Source: Lotus japonicus | Lineage: Eukaryota; Streptophyta; Magnoliopsida; Fabales; Fabaceae | Direction: 5' to 3' | Assembly: GCF_012489685.1 (NCBI RefSeq) | Contig: NC_080044.1 | Coordinates: 73,022,732 to 73,086,731 of the forward strand | Length of the DNA: 64,000 nt | In this document: in pieces, positions 1-12,841 of the stretch | How the letters are laid out: each line of letters begins with the position of its first letter | How positions within the stretch are numbered: the stretch's first letter is position 1 | Notes under the pieces: generated by a model | Databases searched by the model: none | What the model saw: the letters and a program-made list of their open reading frames with translations, nothing else | What the model was told of the DNA's origin: nothing | Translations under genes and position numbers: made by a program

Positions 1-2682
1 CTAGATTTGCATCTATGGTTGGCATGATAATTCATTTTAGATGGATTATATATCTGTAAAATCACATATAACATGTATAAACTGGCACAAGGTTGTTCTA
101 AGAGTTTTGCCGATCAGAGATGTCCTAATAAACTTGTTCAAGAAATTGTGGCAATTAGTCCCACTAGCTAATAACTTGAAGTTGTGTTCTCAGTTCTCAC
201 TCTTATAAAGGCTTAACTTATCTACCACTAAAGTAGCACATTGTTCTTTACTTAAAATTACACTAAATAAACTTTGCCTTTCAAAAAAAAACTAAATAAA
301 CTTTGATATTGCTTTTTTTTTTCCGCATCCGAATGGGTTATTATTTAACTCTAATTTGTGGTGAGAATGCTTAACCCTCCTCTCATATCGTGCTGCATAT
401 GATTCATTACATTATAGTTTGGCACGTTAGGCGGCTTCTACTCATTAGTCATCAAGTGGGATGGATGGGTATAAGTATAACACTAAGTTTGGGCGTTGTT
501 TTCATAATCTTGAGATACATAAATTAGTAGATACTAAACTGCAGCTAGCTAGCAGCAGGTCTTAATCTTTTAGTTGAAATTAAAGGCGTGAACTAGCTAG
601 AACTACATTTAATTTGCTTATTTGGTCACTCATTGACATAATCAGACATCAAAAAATTACTTGTAATAGTCTTGGCCTGCACGCATGCGTGCCTTTGAGT
701 TTGAGACATGCTGGATTGTTTCCCACATTCCCTCCTTAATCATTACTAGTCTACTAGTATAGTAGTAGTAGTAAGCATGGCATTAAGTCATCAACAAAAG
801 TTCTTCCTGGTTCTGAGGGGACTTGTTGCTTGTTTAGGTCTCTGCAGGATGCAGTTTCTGATCCCTTTAATTACCATTTTCAACCCAAAGCCGGCCTTAC
901 TAGTCTATTACAAATTAATGCTAACTATTGATTAAGACATTTCTACTCTTTAATCATTAAATTAGAATGAAATGTGCTTCTATAGCTTCCTAAGTTACAG
1001 ATTGTCTTTGGATAATTCAACAACCATTAGTATATATATGTTGGAAGAAAGGGGTACATCATTTACTACTCTAATTTGAGTAGCGTCTCTAACTTTCATT
1101 AAGAAGGAAATCTTATCTTATTTACTACTTCAATCTCTCATGTGACATAAAAAATAACGTGACATAAAAAATAGTGAGAAACAGCCTTTTGAAGTCTCTT
1201 TGGTGTAAAATTGATTGGTTTTTTATTTATTAATTTATTTTGGTTGTATACAGAAGTAGTACGATAGAGATATAACCAAATAAGTCCTATAAATGGTAGA
1301 GCAATTCTCACTCATAAATTAACTTTGGATGTAGAGTTAGGTCAAACCTAAACTTTAATACGATATACAACATCTGGTTCTATTTATAAAATAAAAAAAC
1401 TAATTCACACAGTTAAGAAATATAGTTAAAGTGGTTAAGTACATTAAATTTGTTCTCAATTAATATTTAACATCCAAAGTTATCCTCAACTCACTTTTCT
1501 TGATTTGTATGTATCATTAATGTTTAGGAGAGTAAAATGAGGGAGAAGATTCAATTAAATAAGGGTATTCTTGTCAAAAAATAATTAATGCACCATAAAC
1601 TCCAAGTTAGTTTTTATTAAAAAAATCAAGGTAAACATTTCATTTGGTTTTGTGACACCAGGGGCCAACGAGGGTGGAGAGTGATTGCTGGTGAAATGAG
1701 AAGGCACAGACAATGAGTGACTTCTGGCAAACTTCAAGATTAAGGGACACGTGAATGAACCAATCTCACACCCGAATGAGAACTATTCTAAGGATGTTTA
1801 GGTATGAGACTGTGCAGTTGAGGAAGACATAAAAAAATTGCTTGATACTACTCATGGCAACAACATGCATCTTCTTTTCGGGAGTCCAACTCATAAAAAC
1901 TCTAAGGTTAAGTGTGAGACTGCCTAGGAGCAATACTGAGATGAGTGTGAAGTTTTCTCGAAAAACACATGAGTGATGAGGACAAAACATGCTGAAAAGA
2001 CTTGTGTTGTTATTGTGAGACTAGTTGTCAGATCAAGAAATGTTACAAGTTCTTATAAATAGAACCAAAGGTAATAGATGAGTTTATCTTAGATCCAACT
2101 TGACGCTCTAGATTTTCAATCCCAAGCGTGAAAGCGTAAAGGGTGTGTTGAGAAGTCAAAAATTACGTCCAAACAAGAAGTTGTGAAAAATGAATATTTG
2201 AACCGGCCATAATAGTGATATTATTTTATGCCCAACAGCCCAAGTCACAAGTCTCTTTTATAAGAGAGAATGCAAAAATATCCTTCCCGGATCAGGACTT
2301 AAAATGACAAGACAAAAAGAAGTGCCTACAAAATGGAGCTAAAAAAAAGCCCATATACAGAGCCCATGGGCTTCAAAGCCCATGTTAATTTGATTTTGGA
2401 TAAAAAAGCCTGGATATAATTACTTCATAAAAAAAATCGGACATAGTTCACCCGCCGCGAAATTTGGTTCCCCGCGCGTGAGAACCACGCGGTGAATGCA
2501 CCAAATTGTACATGCATGATGCATCTGCCAGGGTTGCTAACAGTAACACTACCCACCCTCCACGGTGCTAGCCGGTAGCCGGTAACCTTCCATCCAGAAA
2601 TCTCAAATCCCGAGCCCTACACTCTGACTCTGCACCATCACCATGCCATGACTGTGATCTAGACTCACCCGCCGATAAGGCG
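1..2682. other. Intergenic AT-rich flank, no gene seen
   Basis: No coding exon is recognisable on either strand; open frames here are short and lack family motifs. Around 2085-2165 a stretch reads like the edge of a decayed legume LTR element or similar repeat, but I could not define ends. The last 120 bases (about 2560-2682) are more GC-rich and pyrimidine-rich and are probably the promoter-proximal and 5' UTR part of the hydrolase gene that follows. Confidence 0.6.
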
Positions 2683-5600
2683 ATGAATCCTTCTCTAGCT
2701 TCTTCTTCACCGTCCTCCTCCACCACCACCACCACCACCGCCTCCTGGTTCTCCGGAATCGTTCGAATCCGTCGCTCCACTTCCTCCGACACCTTGAAAA
2801 TGTCCGCTAACTCCTCCGCCGCCGCCCCTGACTCCGCCGGCCCCGTCCTCCGCAAAAATCACTTCCGAGGGGTTCTCTTCAAGTACGGTCCCAATCCTAT
2901 TCAGGTCCGCTACATTATCACTCTGTTTTCTTCAATTTCCGCTTCTGATCTGTCGATGATTCCAATTTCGAACCAACTCGTATTTGATCAAGTTGCATTC
3001 CAATCTCAAACGATTTGATTTGTGAATTCTAATCTTGCTTTGTAGGTTGCATTCAAAACTGGTGATTTCAAACGGCAACTCATTTTCATTGGTGGATTGA
3101 CTGATGGTTTTCTTGCTACTGCGTAAGTTTATAGTTCCATTGATGCCTTTCACAGTTCAATTTTGTGTTGACTGATGGTTTTCTTCATCTCCATGAATGC
3201 AGATACTTAGAACCACTGGCAATTGCTTTGGACCGCGAGAATTGGTCGTTAGTTCAATTTCTTATGTCATCTTCTTATACTGGATATGGCACCTCCAGCT
3301 TGCAACAAGTAAACAATTAAGTTTCAATTAGCTGATTTATGCTCATTAATTTGACATATTATAAGCTTAAAATTCTGGTTTTAGTTTACATAGCTTATAT
3401 GGAAATTATTTAGTGAGCCAACACATAATGCCAGTAAATTCATGTGAAGAAGTTATTTCAATTTCAGTGTTTAATAATATGCATTTTACTTTGATATAGT
3501 GTGCACCAAGTGTTTCCACAAGCATGACCTTACAGAGAGTAGTAATATAGAGCAAATGTTGGTCTTAGAGATTACCTCAGGTTTCTTGTGGTAGAGAACT
3601 CTGTTGTTATAGACTTTTAGTAGACCAAAACTATGCTTGGGAATTAATTTGAGAATTGCTTGAAATTATATTTCTGGGATTGAATGAATTGCTTACTGCA
3701 AGTATCCAGAACTTCCTTATCTATATCTCAATCGTAAATACATGTATATATACTGATATACATATACTATATATACAAGCAACCAGATCAGGATATACAA
3801 GGAAATTAGGTAATTAGTAACTAGAGAACTTCAATACGGGAAAAGAAGAAAATCTCAACTACAATGGAAGACAACATCTATGGCTTTTCATCAAACTTAT
3901 ATAAATAAGTATTCTAATGTTAAATTAGTGACCTTCAACATTACGTCATCCAACAATGTATTCAGAATACAGTTGTTTTGACTTTTGATAAATACTTAAA
4001 TATGGTAACTAAGTGTCAGGAGAGCCTGGAACCATTGAATTAGTGGTCATGTCCTCAAGCAACATATTTTGGAATATGTAATATTGTGGCCATTTGAGAT
4101 CTCTACTCTCAAATTTGATTTTGTTAAAACAGTATTCTATTTTCATTCTCAGTTTTAACTGAAAGGTTCAATGTTAGTATTTCCATCTGATTGATGAGAA
4201 TAATCATCTCGATGCTTAACTTTATGATTGCTTGTTGAATTCATATTGAAGGATGCTAAGGAGCTGGATCAGCTGATTAATTATTTAATTAACAAAGAAG
4301 ATTCTGAAGGTGTGGCATTACTTGGGCATAGTACTGGCTGTCAGGTTTTATGTTGTTTCATTTAAATCCTTAACCATACTTTACTCCTACTACTATTCTT
4401 GCTGCTGGCATTTCTTAAGAACCTTAAGTAAACCTTTCTTCTTTGGAACATTATATCTAGGATATTGTACATTACATGCGCACCAATTTTGCATGCTCCC
4501 GAGCTGTTCGTGCTGCCATTTTACAGGTACAGGTTGATAGTAATTAGTTTATGAAATGTGTACTTCTTTCTTTCAATTTCTTTTTTTTTTTCAATTGCAT
4601 GTCCTATATGAAATGGTATCCCATAAAATTCATTTTTATTGTCACTTAAATGTACAGCCTTTTAGAATTGGGATCTTAATTTTCTAATACAGTCCTGTCT
4701 TTGCATGACTCAGGCCCAATTTCAACTTATTTGAGTTGCAATCTTTCAAATAGCATAGTGGTCCCTTGAGTTTCATGTTCTATATGGAAATGATATTTTG
4801 AATTGTGTGATAGAATTTTGAGCTTACATTCAGGCTGAATAGCAGAGTGGTCCTTTGAAGCAAGTTTCCACTTTGTTCATAAAACTGTAGAATATTTACA
4901 TCAGATGGATCACTTGTTTTTTATACATGATATTAATGCATGTCAGTTTGTATGCTAACATAATTCTTCCTCCTGAAATCCTGTTTGCTTAAGGGAACAA
5001 TTGCAATCAGATATTTGGATTATTGTGAAACATACACATTTTTTAACATGGTGTGCCAGACATCATGTATTGTGTTGATTTCTTCACTTATTTTACCTCC
5101 TACATGCTTTTGAGAACATTCCAACAAGGCAATTTCAAATGCAAAATAGGAAACATCATTATTGATATAAAACAATTGTATGTATTACTTTGACCACAGT
5201 CATACCATTAGACCGTGAATGTCTGTCAACAAATTTAATGACCGACCTGCCTGGATTTCAGAAATCAAAACCTTGCGTGTCGTCATAGTTCAGCTGGTCT
5301 TAATATCTACCAAAATAATAAAGTAGATGTTTTGTCTCCCCAATGTCATTATATAATGTCTTGCTATAGCATCTGTTCCCTCACTGAAAATTTAGTATTG
5401 ATGTTTATTTAATTTTTCAGGCTCCAGTGAGTGATAGGGAATATCAAGCTACACTTCCGCATACTGCTTCTATGATTGACTTGGCTGCTAAGTTGATAAG
5501 TGAAGGCCGAGGTTCTGAGTTAATGCCAAGGGAAGCAGATCCTAGTGCCCCTATAACTGCCTATAGGTAATTTTAATGCATTATATGCCCCCTTTTCCTC

Positions 5601-6984
5601 TTTTCTCCTTTATCCTTCTCTCCTTATGGAGTAATACCATATGCATGACATGTTGACTGATTGCTCAAATAGACATTGATTATATACCGCAGGAGTTATT
5701 GTTGTTTCATGCTATTGTTCTCTTCTCAACGAGCAGTTACTTTTGCAGGTATCACTCCCTCTGTTCATATAATGGCGATGATGACTTGTTCAGTTCTGAT
5801 CTCAGTGATGATCAATTGAGGATGAGACTTGGACACATGTCTAGCACACATTGCCAGGTTTGGATATGTCTCTGACACAACTCTTTGTTTTCGATTTTTA
5901 TTCATCCTTTGTACTGAGAAAAACCTTGGCCTGTTATTTTGCTACAATATCCAAGCGTCTTAGGGGCATAAGTTTCCTTTCTTCTCTTTTTCTCTATGTA
6001 GAAGGACTACGAGTACGACAATTTTCTTTTGAAAAATAAGGGCCTCTTTGACATTAGAAAATATTTTATATTTTCACTAATTATTATAAAAGTGACATAT
6101 ATATCTTTTTCTTTTTCTTTTTCTTTTTTTAAATGTGTACCATAAACAGTGAAAATGACTTCTATTGGTTTCACTATTTCGTGTGCAAAATACAAATTCT
6201 TAAAAACTTGAAAAAAGTGAAAATAAGATGATATCTTTGTAGTTAGTAGCAATAATAGGAAATGTTTTCTCAACCCAAACAGTCCCTAGGTATAAATTAA
6301 TGGTTAAAAGGCCACCGAGGGTTGACTCAGGTGGTTGGGAAGCTGGGTAGAGGTTATAGACTTGAAGCTTTAGATCATGCTGGTGATTCCCAATGTACAA
6401 AAGAAATCAAGGCTTAATGTTTTTCACCATCAAATCATCAAGAGTAGGTCCAATTGGGTGCCTGAATGATGCCACCTTATGTGCTCGTTCATAGGGTAAA
6501 TGATGCTACCTTTTGTGAAATGTAACTGCTACTAAAATACAAGTAAATCATATTCTAATTAGAGACAGACAGGAGAGGCGAGAACCACCTCATTATTTTT
6601 TATAAGAAGAAAATGGCTAGCGGGGAATTTGTCATCTTGGTATGCCTTGGTTTTTGACAGGTTATATTTTCGATGGCTGATGAATATGTGCCAGAATACG
6701 TTGATAAGAAAGCACTGGTTGAGCGGTAAAATCACTACTCCTATCTCGTTCCAATTTTTTGTTTTGCAATAGCCACAATAAGAGGAGTATAATTACTGGT
6801 GCTCTGGACTCACGGGTACATTTTGAATACATGCAGATTATGCAGAGCAATGGGAGGTGCAGAGAAAGTAGAGATCGAATATGGAAACCACTCCCTTTCT
6901 AACAGAGTTGAAGAAGCTGTCCAAGCTATTATTGACTTCTTAAAAAGAGAGGGACCCAAAGGCTGGGACGATCCATGGAATTAA
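2683..6984 (+). CDS. DUF1749 (UPF0613-type) alpha/beta hydrolase
   Basis: Nine exons with GT-AG introns: 2683-2904, 3046-3122, 3203-3308, 4252-4344, 4461-4526, 5421-5566, 5749-5857, 6661-6725, 6837-6984. They sum to 1032 nt, a 343-residue protein in one continuous frame. The first about 60 residues are Ser/Thr/Ala-rich and could be a transit peptide or just disordered. The fold follows from HFRGVLFKYG, then IFIGGLTDGF (oxyanion-loop region), then LLGHSTGCQD, where the Ser of GHSTG is the expected nucleophile. Near the C-terminus, YVPEYVD and YGNHSLS supply the probable acid and His. The family is widespread in plants and fungi, and its substrate is not established (a siderophore-esterase-like role is known only for fungal relatives). 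The start is the first ATG in a GC-rich exon. Introns 3 and 5 are long (0.9 kb each). Probably a soluble serine hydrolase. Confidence 0.93.
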
Positions 6985-8097
6985 TATGGGTGTCTTAATT
7001 AATCTTTGCCGCCTTCTTGTTTGTTACTGTAGTTTTGATTCATTTTGTTATTGTTAATCTTTCATTTTTCTCCCATATTTTTTCTTTTTTTTTGGTGGGG
7101 GTTATTTAAATCTGCTGGGGTTGTTATTTGCAGCCTAATTTTTTGTTGATATAATAGATGTTAATATATAATGACTTCAGAAAAATAGTGCATTGGGTTT
7201 TACATCAATTATAGCCCTTGGAAATTTTGGTACATTTTAGCCAATTCGGATGCTCTTTTGCCTTGTGGCTTGATTCCTACCCCGCTTGAGGGGCTGCCAA
7301 TATTTGCCAGGTTGTGTGGTATAAACATCAGGTGTAACTTAAGACCTGTATTAGTTGCTTGTTCCCCTAAATTATGTGTTTGGATATCCGCTGATGTTAC
7401 ACACTTCATGATAAAAAGTAAATGGAATCTTTCTTATAAATTTGGATGTAAGTCCAATTACGTTGTACAAATTACTAAAACACTAACTAATTGCTTCTTG
7501 TGAGTTGTGAGCATGGTAGGGTAGGCAACCAAAGATGAGCCCAATGTCTTAAACATTATAAGTAGTTTCTCATATTTCTTATCATGCACGTTGAACCTTG
7601 CTTCACTCTCTATATTCTGTCTTGCTTATGGGTTACTGAGATGTGAAGTTGAGAGCTCTAGGGTACTTACTATGAGGACCCAAAGTGATTTGCGGTGGTT
7701 GGTGGTTGTTTGATGAATTTGGTAGCCATTGTACAGCGGGCAAAATATCTTACAAGGTGTGTGTATTAACATAGAAACTGATCATCATGATAGTAACTGG
7801 GTTTCTTAGATTTGGATTGTCATGAGAAATTTCGAGGTTGATCTGGTTAGTCCACTTAAAACTATGCACAACTGATTTGTCTTTTGTGGTTCATGCAGAT
7901 GGTGTTGGGCCCACCATATTTTGTCCACATTCAGCATGTCAACCTTCAACTACAAACACGTCCATGTTCTATATATATTTAAGACCATAATCCCACGTGA
8001 TGAGAAACAAGAAACATAGTGAAATTTTGAGTTCATAAGAAGGAAAAAACTGAACTGAGTTGACTTTAAAGGTGTCTGCATCTGAAAAAGGAGGAGC
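6985..8097. other. 3' UTR of the hydrolase, intergenic, and dioxygenase promoter
   Basis: T-rich 3' flank of the hydrolase gene up to about 7200, then unremarkable AT-rich sequence without a recognisable gene. The last 130 bases hold a TATA box and an A-rich leader for the dioxygenase gene. Confidence 0.6.
7969..7982 (+). promoter_or_regulatory. TATA box of the dioxygenase gene
   Basis: A TATATATTTAA-like box lies about 120 bases upstream of the ATG at 8098. It is followed by an A-rich stretch that would make a 5' leader of about 90 bases. Position and sequence fit a plant core promoter; no start-site data are visible. Confidence 0.55.
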
Positions 8098-9848
8098 ATG
8101 AATTCAGACATGGGAGACATCGATCCAGCTTTCATACAATCCACAGAACACCGTCCCAGAGCTACCTTTGCGGAAGTTGGTGAGATTCCAATCATTGACC
8201 TCTCAGAAAGTAGAGAAGAACTCATCTCAAAGATTGGCAAGGCATGTGAGGAGTGGGGATTTTTCCAAGTAATCAATCACGGGGTACCTTCTGAAGCTAG
8301 CACAAAGGTTGAGTTGGAAGCTAGAAAGTTTTTCGAGCAAAGCATTGAGGAAAAGAAGAAGGTGAAGCGAGATGAAGTTAATGCAATAGGATACTATGAT
8401 GGGGAACACACCAAAAACGTAAGGGATTGGAAAGAGGTGTTTGACTATTATGTTGAGAACACAACACAGGTCCCAGCTTCACCTGAGCCCCATGACATGG
8501 AACTCACCACTCTCACCAACCAATGGCCCCAATACCCTCCTCATTTCAGGTAAAATTAACTTCCAATCATCGAAAGATATATAAATGGCAAACTTTGTGT
8601 TGTAAAGCTCCCGCTATGCACGATATCAAGGGAGGGGTCAGACCCACAAAGTGTTTTGTGGATCTAATGTAGGCAGTCTTACCTTGCATTTTTACAAGAG
8701 GCTGATTCCACGACTCGATCTTGTGACCGCAAAGTCACATGGTAGAAACTTTATAGTTGCGTCAAGCCTCGCACTCTTCGTATAAAGATATATAATGTAG
8801 GATAAATTATACTTACCTCCAGGACAAATACTCAAATTACATTTGACTTGATTGAGGATTATGTTTTGGTAGGAAAACAATGCAGGGGTATGGTGAAGAG
8901 GTGGAAAAGCTAGCCTACAATTTGTTGGAGCTTATTTCGTTGAGTTTGGGTCTAGCTGGTGACAAATTCCATGGCAGCTTCAAGAACCAAATCAGCTTTG
9001 TGCGGCTCAATCACTACCCCCCTTGCCCTTTCCCTGACCTGGCACTTGGTGTTGGTCGCCACAAGGATGCAAGTGCCTTAACTGTGCTTGCCCAAGATCA
9101 TATTGGAGGCTTACAAGTTAAAGCAAAGTCTGGTCACTGGATTCCAGTTAAACCCACCCTTCATGCATTTATCATCAATGTGGGAGATATAACTGAGGTA
9201 CATATGTTGCTGTTATAAAATATAGTTGTTGGCTCGTCGGTGGGTTGAGTTGGTCAAAATACAGCTCGTGCAGACCCCTAGTTAGACTGACCCGGCTCAT
9301 GCAGCCTGAAGATCAAAGTGTGTGTTCGTAAAGAGTTGAGCTGTGCTGGCCCTCGAGCCAAACCCTTTTTAAAGATAGATCTTTTATTTTAATTTTTTTT
9401 AAGAAAAAGATCATACAATCATGAATCACCTTAATTAAACTTTGTATTCTTTGAAGATAGATATTTTGAACTATTACACTGAATTGTTATTGATCCTCAA
9501 ACTCTCACTAACAACTAATACAAGGATCTATTTCAATTGTTACAATGTAATTGGTTTGGCCATTCATTGTTGGGTGCACCGGTGCAGGTTTGGAGCAATG
9601 GCAAGTATGAGAGTGTGGAGCACAGGGTGGTGGTGAATGCAGAGAAGGAAAGGTTGTCCTATCCATTCTTCTTTCTCCCAGCTCACCACGTTATGGTGAA
9701 GCCGGCGGAGGAGCTGGTGAATGAGCACAACCCTGCAAGATATAGAGAATACAACTATGGTAAGTTCTATGCTAACAGAAATCGTAGTGATTTCAAGAAG
9801 CGTGATGTGGACAATATCCAAGTTCATCACTTCAGGATCTTGGATTAA
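8098..9848 (+). CDS. 2-oxoglutarate/Fe(II)-dependent dioxygenase
   Basis: Three exons, 8098-8549, 8873-9197 and 9588-9848, encode 345 residues, the usual length for plant 2-ODDs. The N-terminal DIOX_N domain carries IPIIDLS and GFFQVINHGV. The C-terminal jelly roll has the iron ligands H214 and D216 (RHKDAS) and H271 (VEHRVV), and the 2-oxoglutarate pair R281/S283 (ERLSYPFF). All catalytic residues are present, so the enzyme should couple 2-oxoglutarate decarboxylation to oxidation of a small molecule. The opening MGDIDPAFIQ and the tail resemble the Arabidopsis At3g19000/At3g19010 group, a flavonol-synthase-like clade of uncertain substrate (recalled, not searched). Intron 1 contains an Au-type SINE; intron 2 contains a short inverted-repeat insert. 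Poly(A) signals AATAAA follow at 9900. Another ATG five codons downstream (MGDID) could also be the start. Confidence 0.95.
8603..8790 (-). mobile_element. Au-type SINE in intron 1 of the dioxygenase gene
   Basis: Read on the minus strand, this has a tRNA-like head with a degenerate A box and a B box (GATCGAGTCGTGG, consensus GGTTCGANNCC). The body is the characteristic CCTCTTGTAAAAATGCA...GGTAAGACTGCCTACA, then a GGGTCTGACCCCTCCC stretch and an end near AGCTTTAC. This order matches the plant Au SINE as I remember it. The copy is diverged and I could not fix a target duplication. It lies fully inside the intron and leaves both splice sites intact. Confidence 0.75.
9228..9366. repeat. Short inverted-repeat insert (MITE-like) in intron 2 of the dioxygenase gene
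   Basis: A GC-richer island in an AT-rich intron begins GGCTCGTCGG and ends CCTCGAGCC, so its ends are roughly inverted (GGCTCG...CGAGCC). Inside are GACCCGGCTCATGCAGCC and similar motifs often seen in plant hAT or Mutator MITEs. No clear target duplication was found, so the class is uncertain. Confidence 0.4.
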
Positions 9849-11432
9849 TTGGCGTTCTCAGTTTCATGCATGTCAAGTTCTGTTCTGCTGTTGGAAACCA
9901 ATAAAATGGTTATCGTTTGTTTCTGTTAATAAAATATTGAACTCTAGTCCTGGTCTCTTTGCACACTGTTACTCTCCAAAAGCAGAATAGAATCGTAAAC
10001 AGAATACTGATTAAGGCACGTCTTTTAATTTCTGAAACGTTGAGCCATGGTTGCCCTGTTAATTAGCATATATATATTCTTGTGCAAATTTTCCTTCATA
10101 TACTGAGTTCCTATTTGGAATAGCTGTTTTATAAGCTCTTCTAGAAAAAGAGCTTCTTCTAGAAGCACTAAATGAAAAACATAAGCTATTTGTGTTTGGA
10201 TGTACATATAAATAAATGCTTGTTCAAATAGAAAGTCGTGTTTGGATGAACACTTACTTTATGAAATTACTATTTTTTTTTTGCTTCATCGGAAAATTTT
10301 ATGAAATTACTATAAATGACATATATTAAAAGATTCAAGTATTTAAATTTTTTTAGATGAATAAAAGTTTATGGAGTAGGGTTGCAGTCAAATTTTACTT
10401 AGGAAACGAACTTCCCAGAAACACTATAAAAAAACATGTACCAAACAATGCATATGTTAGGCCCATCACCACTTGGTTCCTGCCATGTATGGAATGGAAT
10501 TTAACAGCCCACGACCAGAGCTTTGTTTATGATCTTTAAACTATTATCTGTTTTTTGTCCAAAAAAAAAACTATTATCTGTTTTTTGACCAAAAAAAAAA
10601 CTATTATCTGTTTCCTTTGACCACAAAATAGAAAACTGATAATTGTTTATGAACAAAAAAATCTATGATTTGTTGGCTTAAAATATATAAAACATTTTTG
10701 TACTCAAATCACATTTGAGGCTTTCCAAACAAAAACCCAATTACACAAAGGTTGCTTTAGGCTTTATATATTTAGAAGGAAAACAATTTTTTACATAAGA
10801 CTCTCAAACTTGACTCCAAAAGAAAAACACTCAATCCTTCGGGTTGTATTTAAATTTAATTAATAATATTACAATTAATAGAACTTTCGTTTGAGACCTT
10901 TGAGTATTGTCGTATTGATAATGATGACTAATAATCTAATATGTTTATGTAGTGGTAGACAAATTTAATCTCAATAAGGGTGAGGTGACAATAATACCAA
11001 ACTCAAAAAAAATTGGGATGGACAATCACAGATTTCTGACAAAGAAAAAAAAGACCTTAAGCATTTTCATTTTCCTTGTCCATATTTATTGTTTTCTATC
11101 AGTTTCAGGCTTGCAGCAATAATTGAGCACCGCCAACCCATGGCTCACTAGATTCAGTAGATTGAATTGATGGTTACCATACTGGTCCACCTGTCTGCTT
11201 CCATTAATGCGGTAGCTGCATTATTTAAATCCATTTTTATTTATAATTCGGGAATAAATTCCTTTATCATAAAATTTTGTATGACCTAATTAAATTAATA
11301 TAAAGACTGTCTAACCTTTTAAGTATGTAGCATCACACATGTTTTTGTAAAATGCTTTTCGGTTTAACAAAAAATAATCCTAAAATTTCCTTCTTTTATA
11401 AAAAAAAACTTGGTATGTTCAACTTTGGTCAC
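9849..11432. other. Intergenic AT-rich sequence
   Basis: 3' UTR of the dioxygenase gene with two AATAAA signals (about 9900 and 9928), then gene-free sequence. A small self-complementary stretch (10130-10165, AGCTCTTCTAGAAAAAGAGC) may be part of a MITE whose ends I could not define. A short 30-bp tandem repeat is listed separately. Confidence 0.6.
10538..10620. repeat. 30-bp tandem repeat, about three copies
   Basis: The core CTATTATCTG recurs at 10541, 10571 and 10601, each followed by TTTTTTG(A/T)CC and a run of A. The third copy is diverged at its end. This is a simple minisatellite with no coding content. Confidence 0.85.
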
Positions 11433-12069
11433 CAAGGTAGTCAAATCGAGATACGTATCGTGTATCGCTAGACCCTAATTTCGTGTCGCGTATCGTATCG
11501 TAACGTGTATCGTAAGATACGGACACAAAAAAAATTAAGTCATAAATTAAATAATATACTAATATATCATCTAAATATAGTTCAAAATAATCAAAGATCC
11601 AAGTCATAAGTAGAAAAATAGTCTCACAAAGTTCAAGTTCAACCTAATTCCAAGCCATAAGCCAAACTAAAGTACTAAACATCAAAGAGATGAAATTAAA
11701 TGCCCACTCCCTAATTCCAAGCCATTAAAGGGATGCTGAAGTTGAACGTGAAACATGAAAGTGCTGCTGAAGTTGAACGTGAAAGGGTGAAAGAATCAAA
11801 GAAAACATCACTTTTTAGGGAAATTTACTAATTTTTAACGAAATTAAATTTCCACTCCCTAATTTCTAGGAGAGTCAGATGAAACAGCATTTGAAAAACT
11901 GTTTTTGTATCGTATCGGGATACGTATCGTGCGATACTCATGCGATATGTGCGATACAGGTCACGATACGAACACAAAAAGATACGTACATGGGATACGT
12001 ATCGTTTGGTTGATTTTCGTATCGTATCGGGATACGTATCGTGCGATACGCACGATACTGACTACCATG
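11433..12069. mobile_element. Non-autonomous hAT-like element (637 bp) with GATACG/CGTATC subterminal repeats
   Basis: The element is flanked by a perfect 8-bp direct repeat, TTGGTCAC, at 11425-11432 and 12070-12077. Its ends are inverted: CAAGGTAGTCA on the left, and CATGGTAGTCA on the reverse strand at the right (10 of 11 match). An 8-bp duplication and short CA-starting ends fit the hAT superfamily. About 70-90 bases at the left end and 170 at the right end are crowded with CGTATCG/CGATACG words in both orientations, as expected for transposase-binding subterminal repeats. The AT-rich middle carries no transposase, so the copy depends on an element elsewhere. A local duplicated word (GCTGAAGTTGAACGTGAAA, 11734 and 11765) lies in the middle. 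Confidence 0.85.
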
Positions 12070-12077
12070 TTGGTCAC

Positions 12078-12841
12078 TACCGGTCTATTATAGCCCAAAG
12101 ATGTCTTCGGGATTACAGGACGCTTTCAGATCACCCATCACCACAAGTCCACAACTTTCACATCGGTTAGGAATTAAACACACAACTTTACGATGGGAAG
12201 ATATATGTCTTACGTGCCAAAATGTGTTGCTTAAAAATTTTCTTTTATTGTTCTTATTATAATTATGAAATAAAGAAACTATATTTTTCTTCATATATTT
12301 TCATGCTAAAAAGAGCTTCCATTCCAGAAGACTTTACTGAAACCACATCCACACACTCTACTGGGGTTGGAGTTTTTAACTTTTCAACGGTAATAACAAT
12401 GGAATGCTGTGAGTAAGAAAAGCATATGCATAACACAACCTTGTTTCCAATCTAGACTAGAAACAGTGAAAAAGAACAACCTTCACAACTTCTTTTTGGA
12501 CTTCAACTTCTCAAATCTACACAACTTGCTGTCCTTGCAACTTTACCATCCTTCTTCTTCTTTCATCTTCATCTTTGAAGAACTATCAGTCACTCACATT
12601 ACATTGAAAATCTGAAAGCCACATGTGAGTATTCCATTCAACTAGAACTAGTGTTTTATTTTTTCTTACTACTTTTCCTGTTTTCTCGAGAAAATTGACA
12701 ATTGTTGTGCCTTTAAAGTGACTTTGGACTTTGAATGTAGTGTTTTTGTCGTTAAAAGATAGCAACTGTTGCGGTTTTGGGTGGAGGGTTTGTTTGTTGG
12801 TTGCTGTTCTTGTTTTGGAAGCTAGTTTGTGTGTTTGAGTG
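12078..12841. other. Promoter and 5' leader of the NXPE-like gene
   Basis: No protein gene is recognisable. The final 200 bases are T/G-rich. A GTGAGT at about 12625 and an AG just before the ATG would allow a 5' UTR intron, which only transcript data could confirm. Confidence 0.5.

Noticed and set aside
2085..2165. LTR retrotransposon remnant
   Set aside because: Only a vague resemblance to legume LTR edges; no second LTR, primer-binding site or coding part found.
2568..2855. Antisense 95-codon frame over hydrolase exon 1
   Set aside because: GC-rich compositional shadow of the first exon; no motif, and the sense exon joins eight others in frame.
10110..10260. MITE around the AGCTCTTCTAGAAAAAGAGC palindrome
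   Set aside because: I could not align inverted ends or a target duplication; only the inner hairpin is certain.
11450..12055. Palindromic GATACGTATC words as operator or transcription-factor cluster
   Set aside because: They are confined to the two ends of an element with hAT-type target duplication, so subterminal transposase sites explain them better.
12839..12841. GTG as start codon of the NXPE-like gene
   Set aside because: The very next codon is ATG; nuclear plant genes start at ATG. The same reasoning moves the VTT, LUL, HIPP exon 3 and LINE ORF1/ORF2 starts off GTG or TTG.
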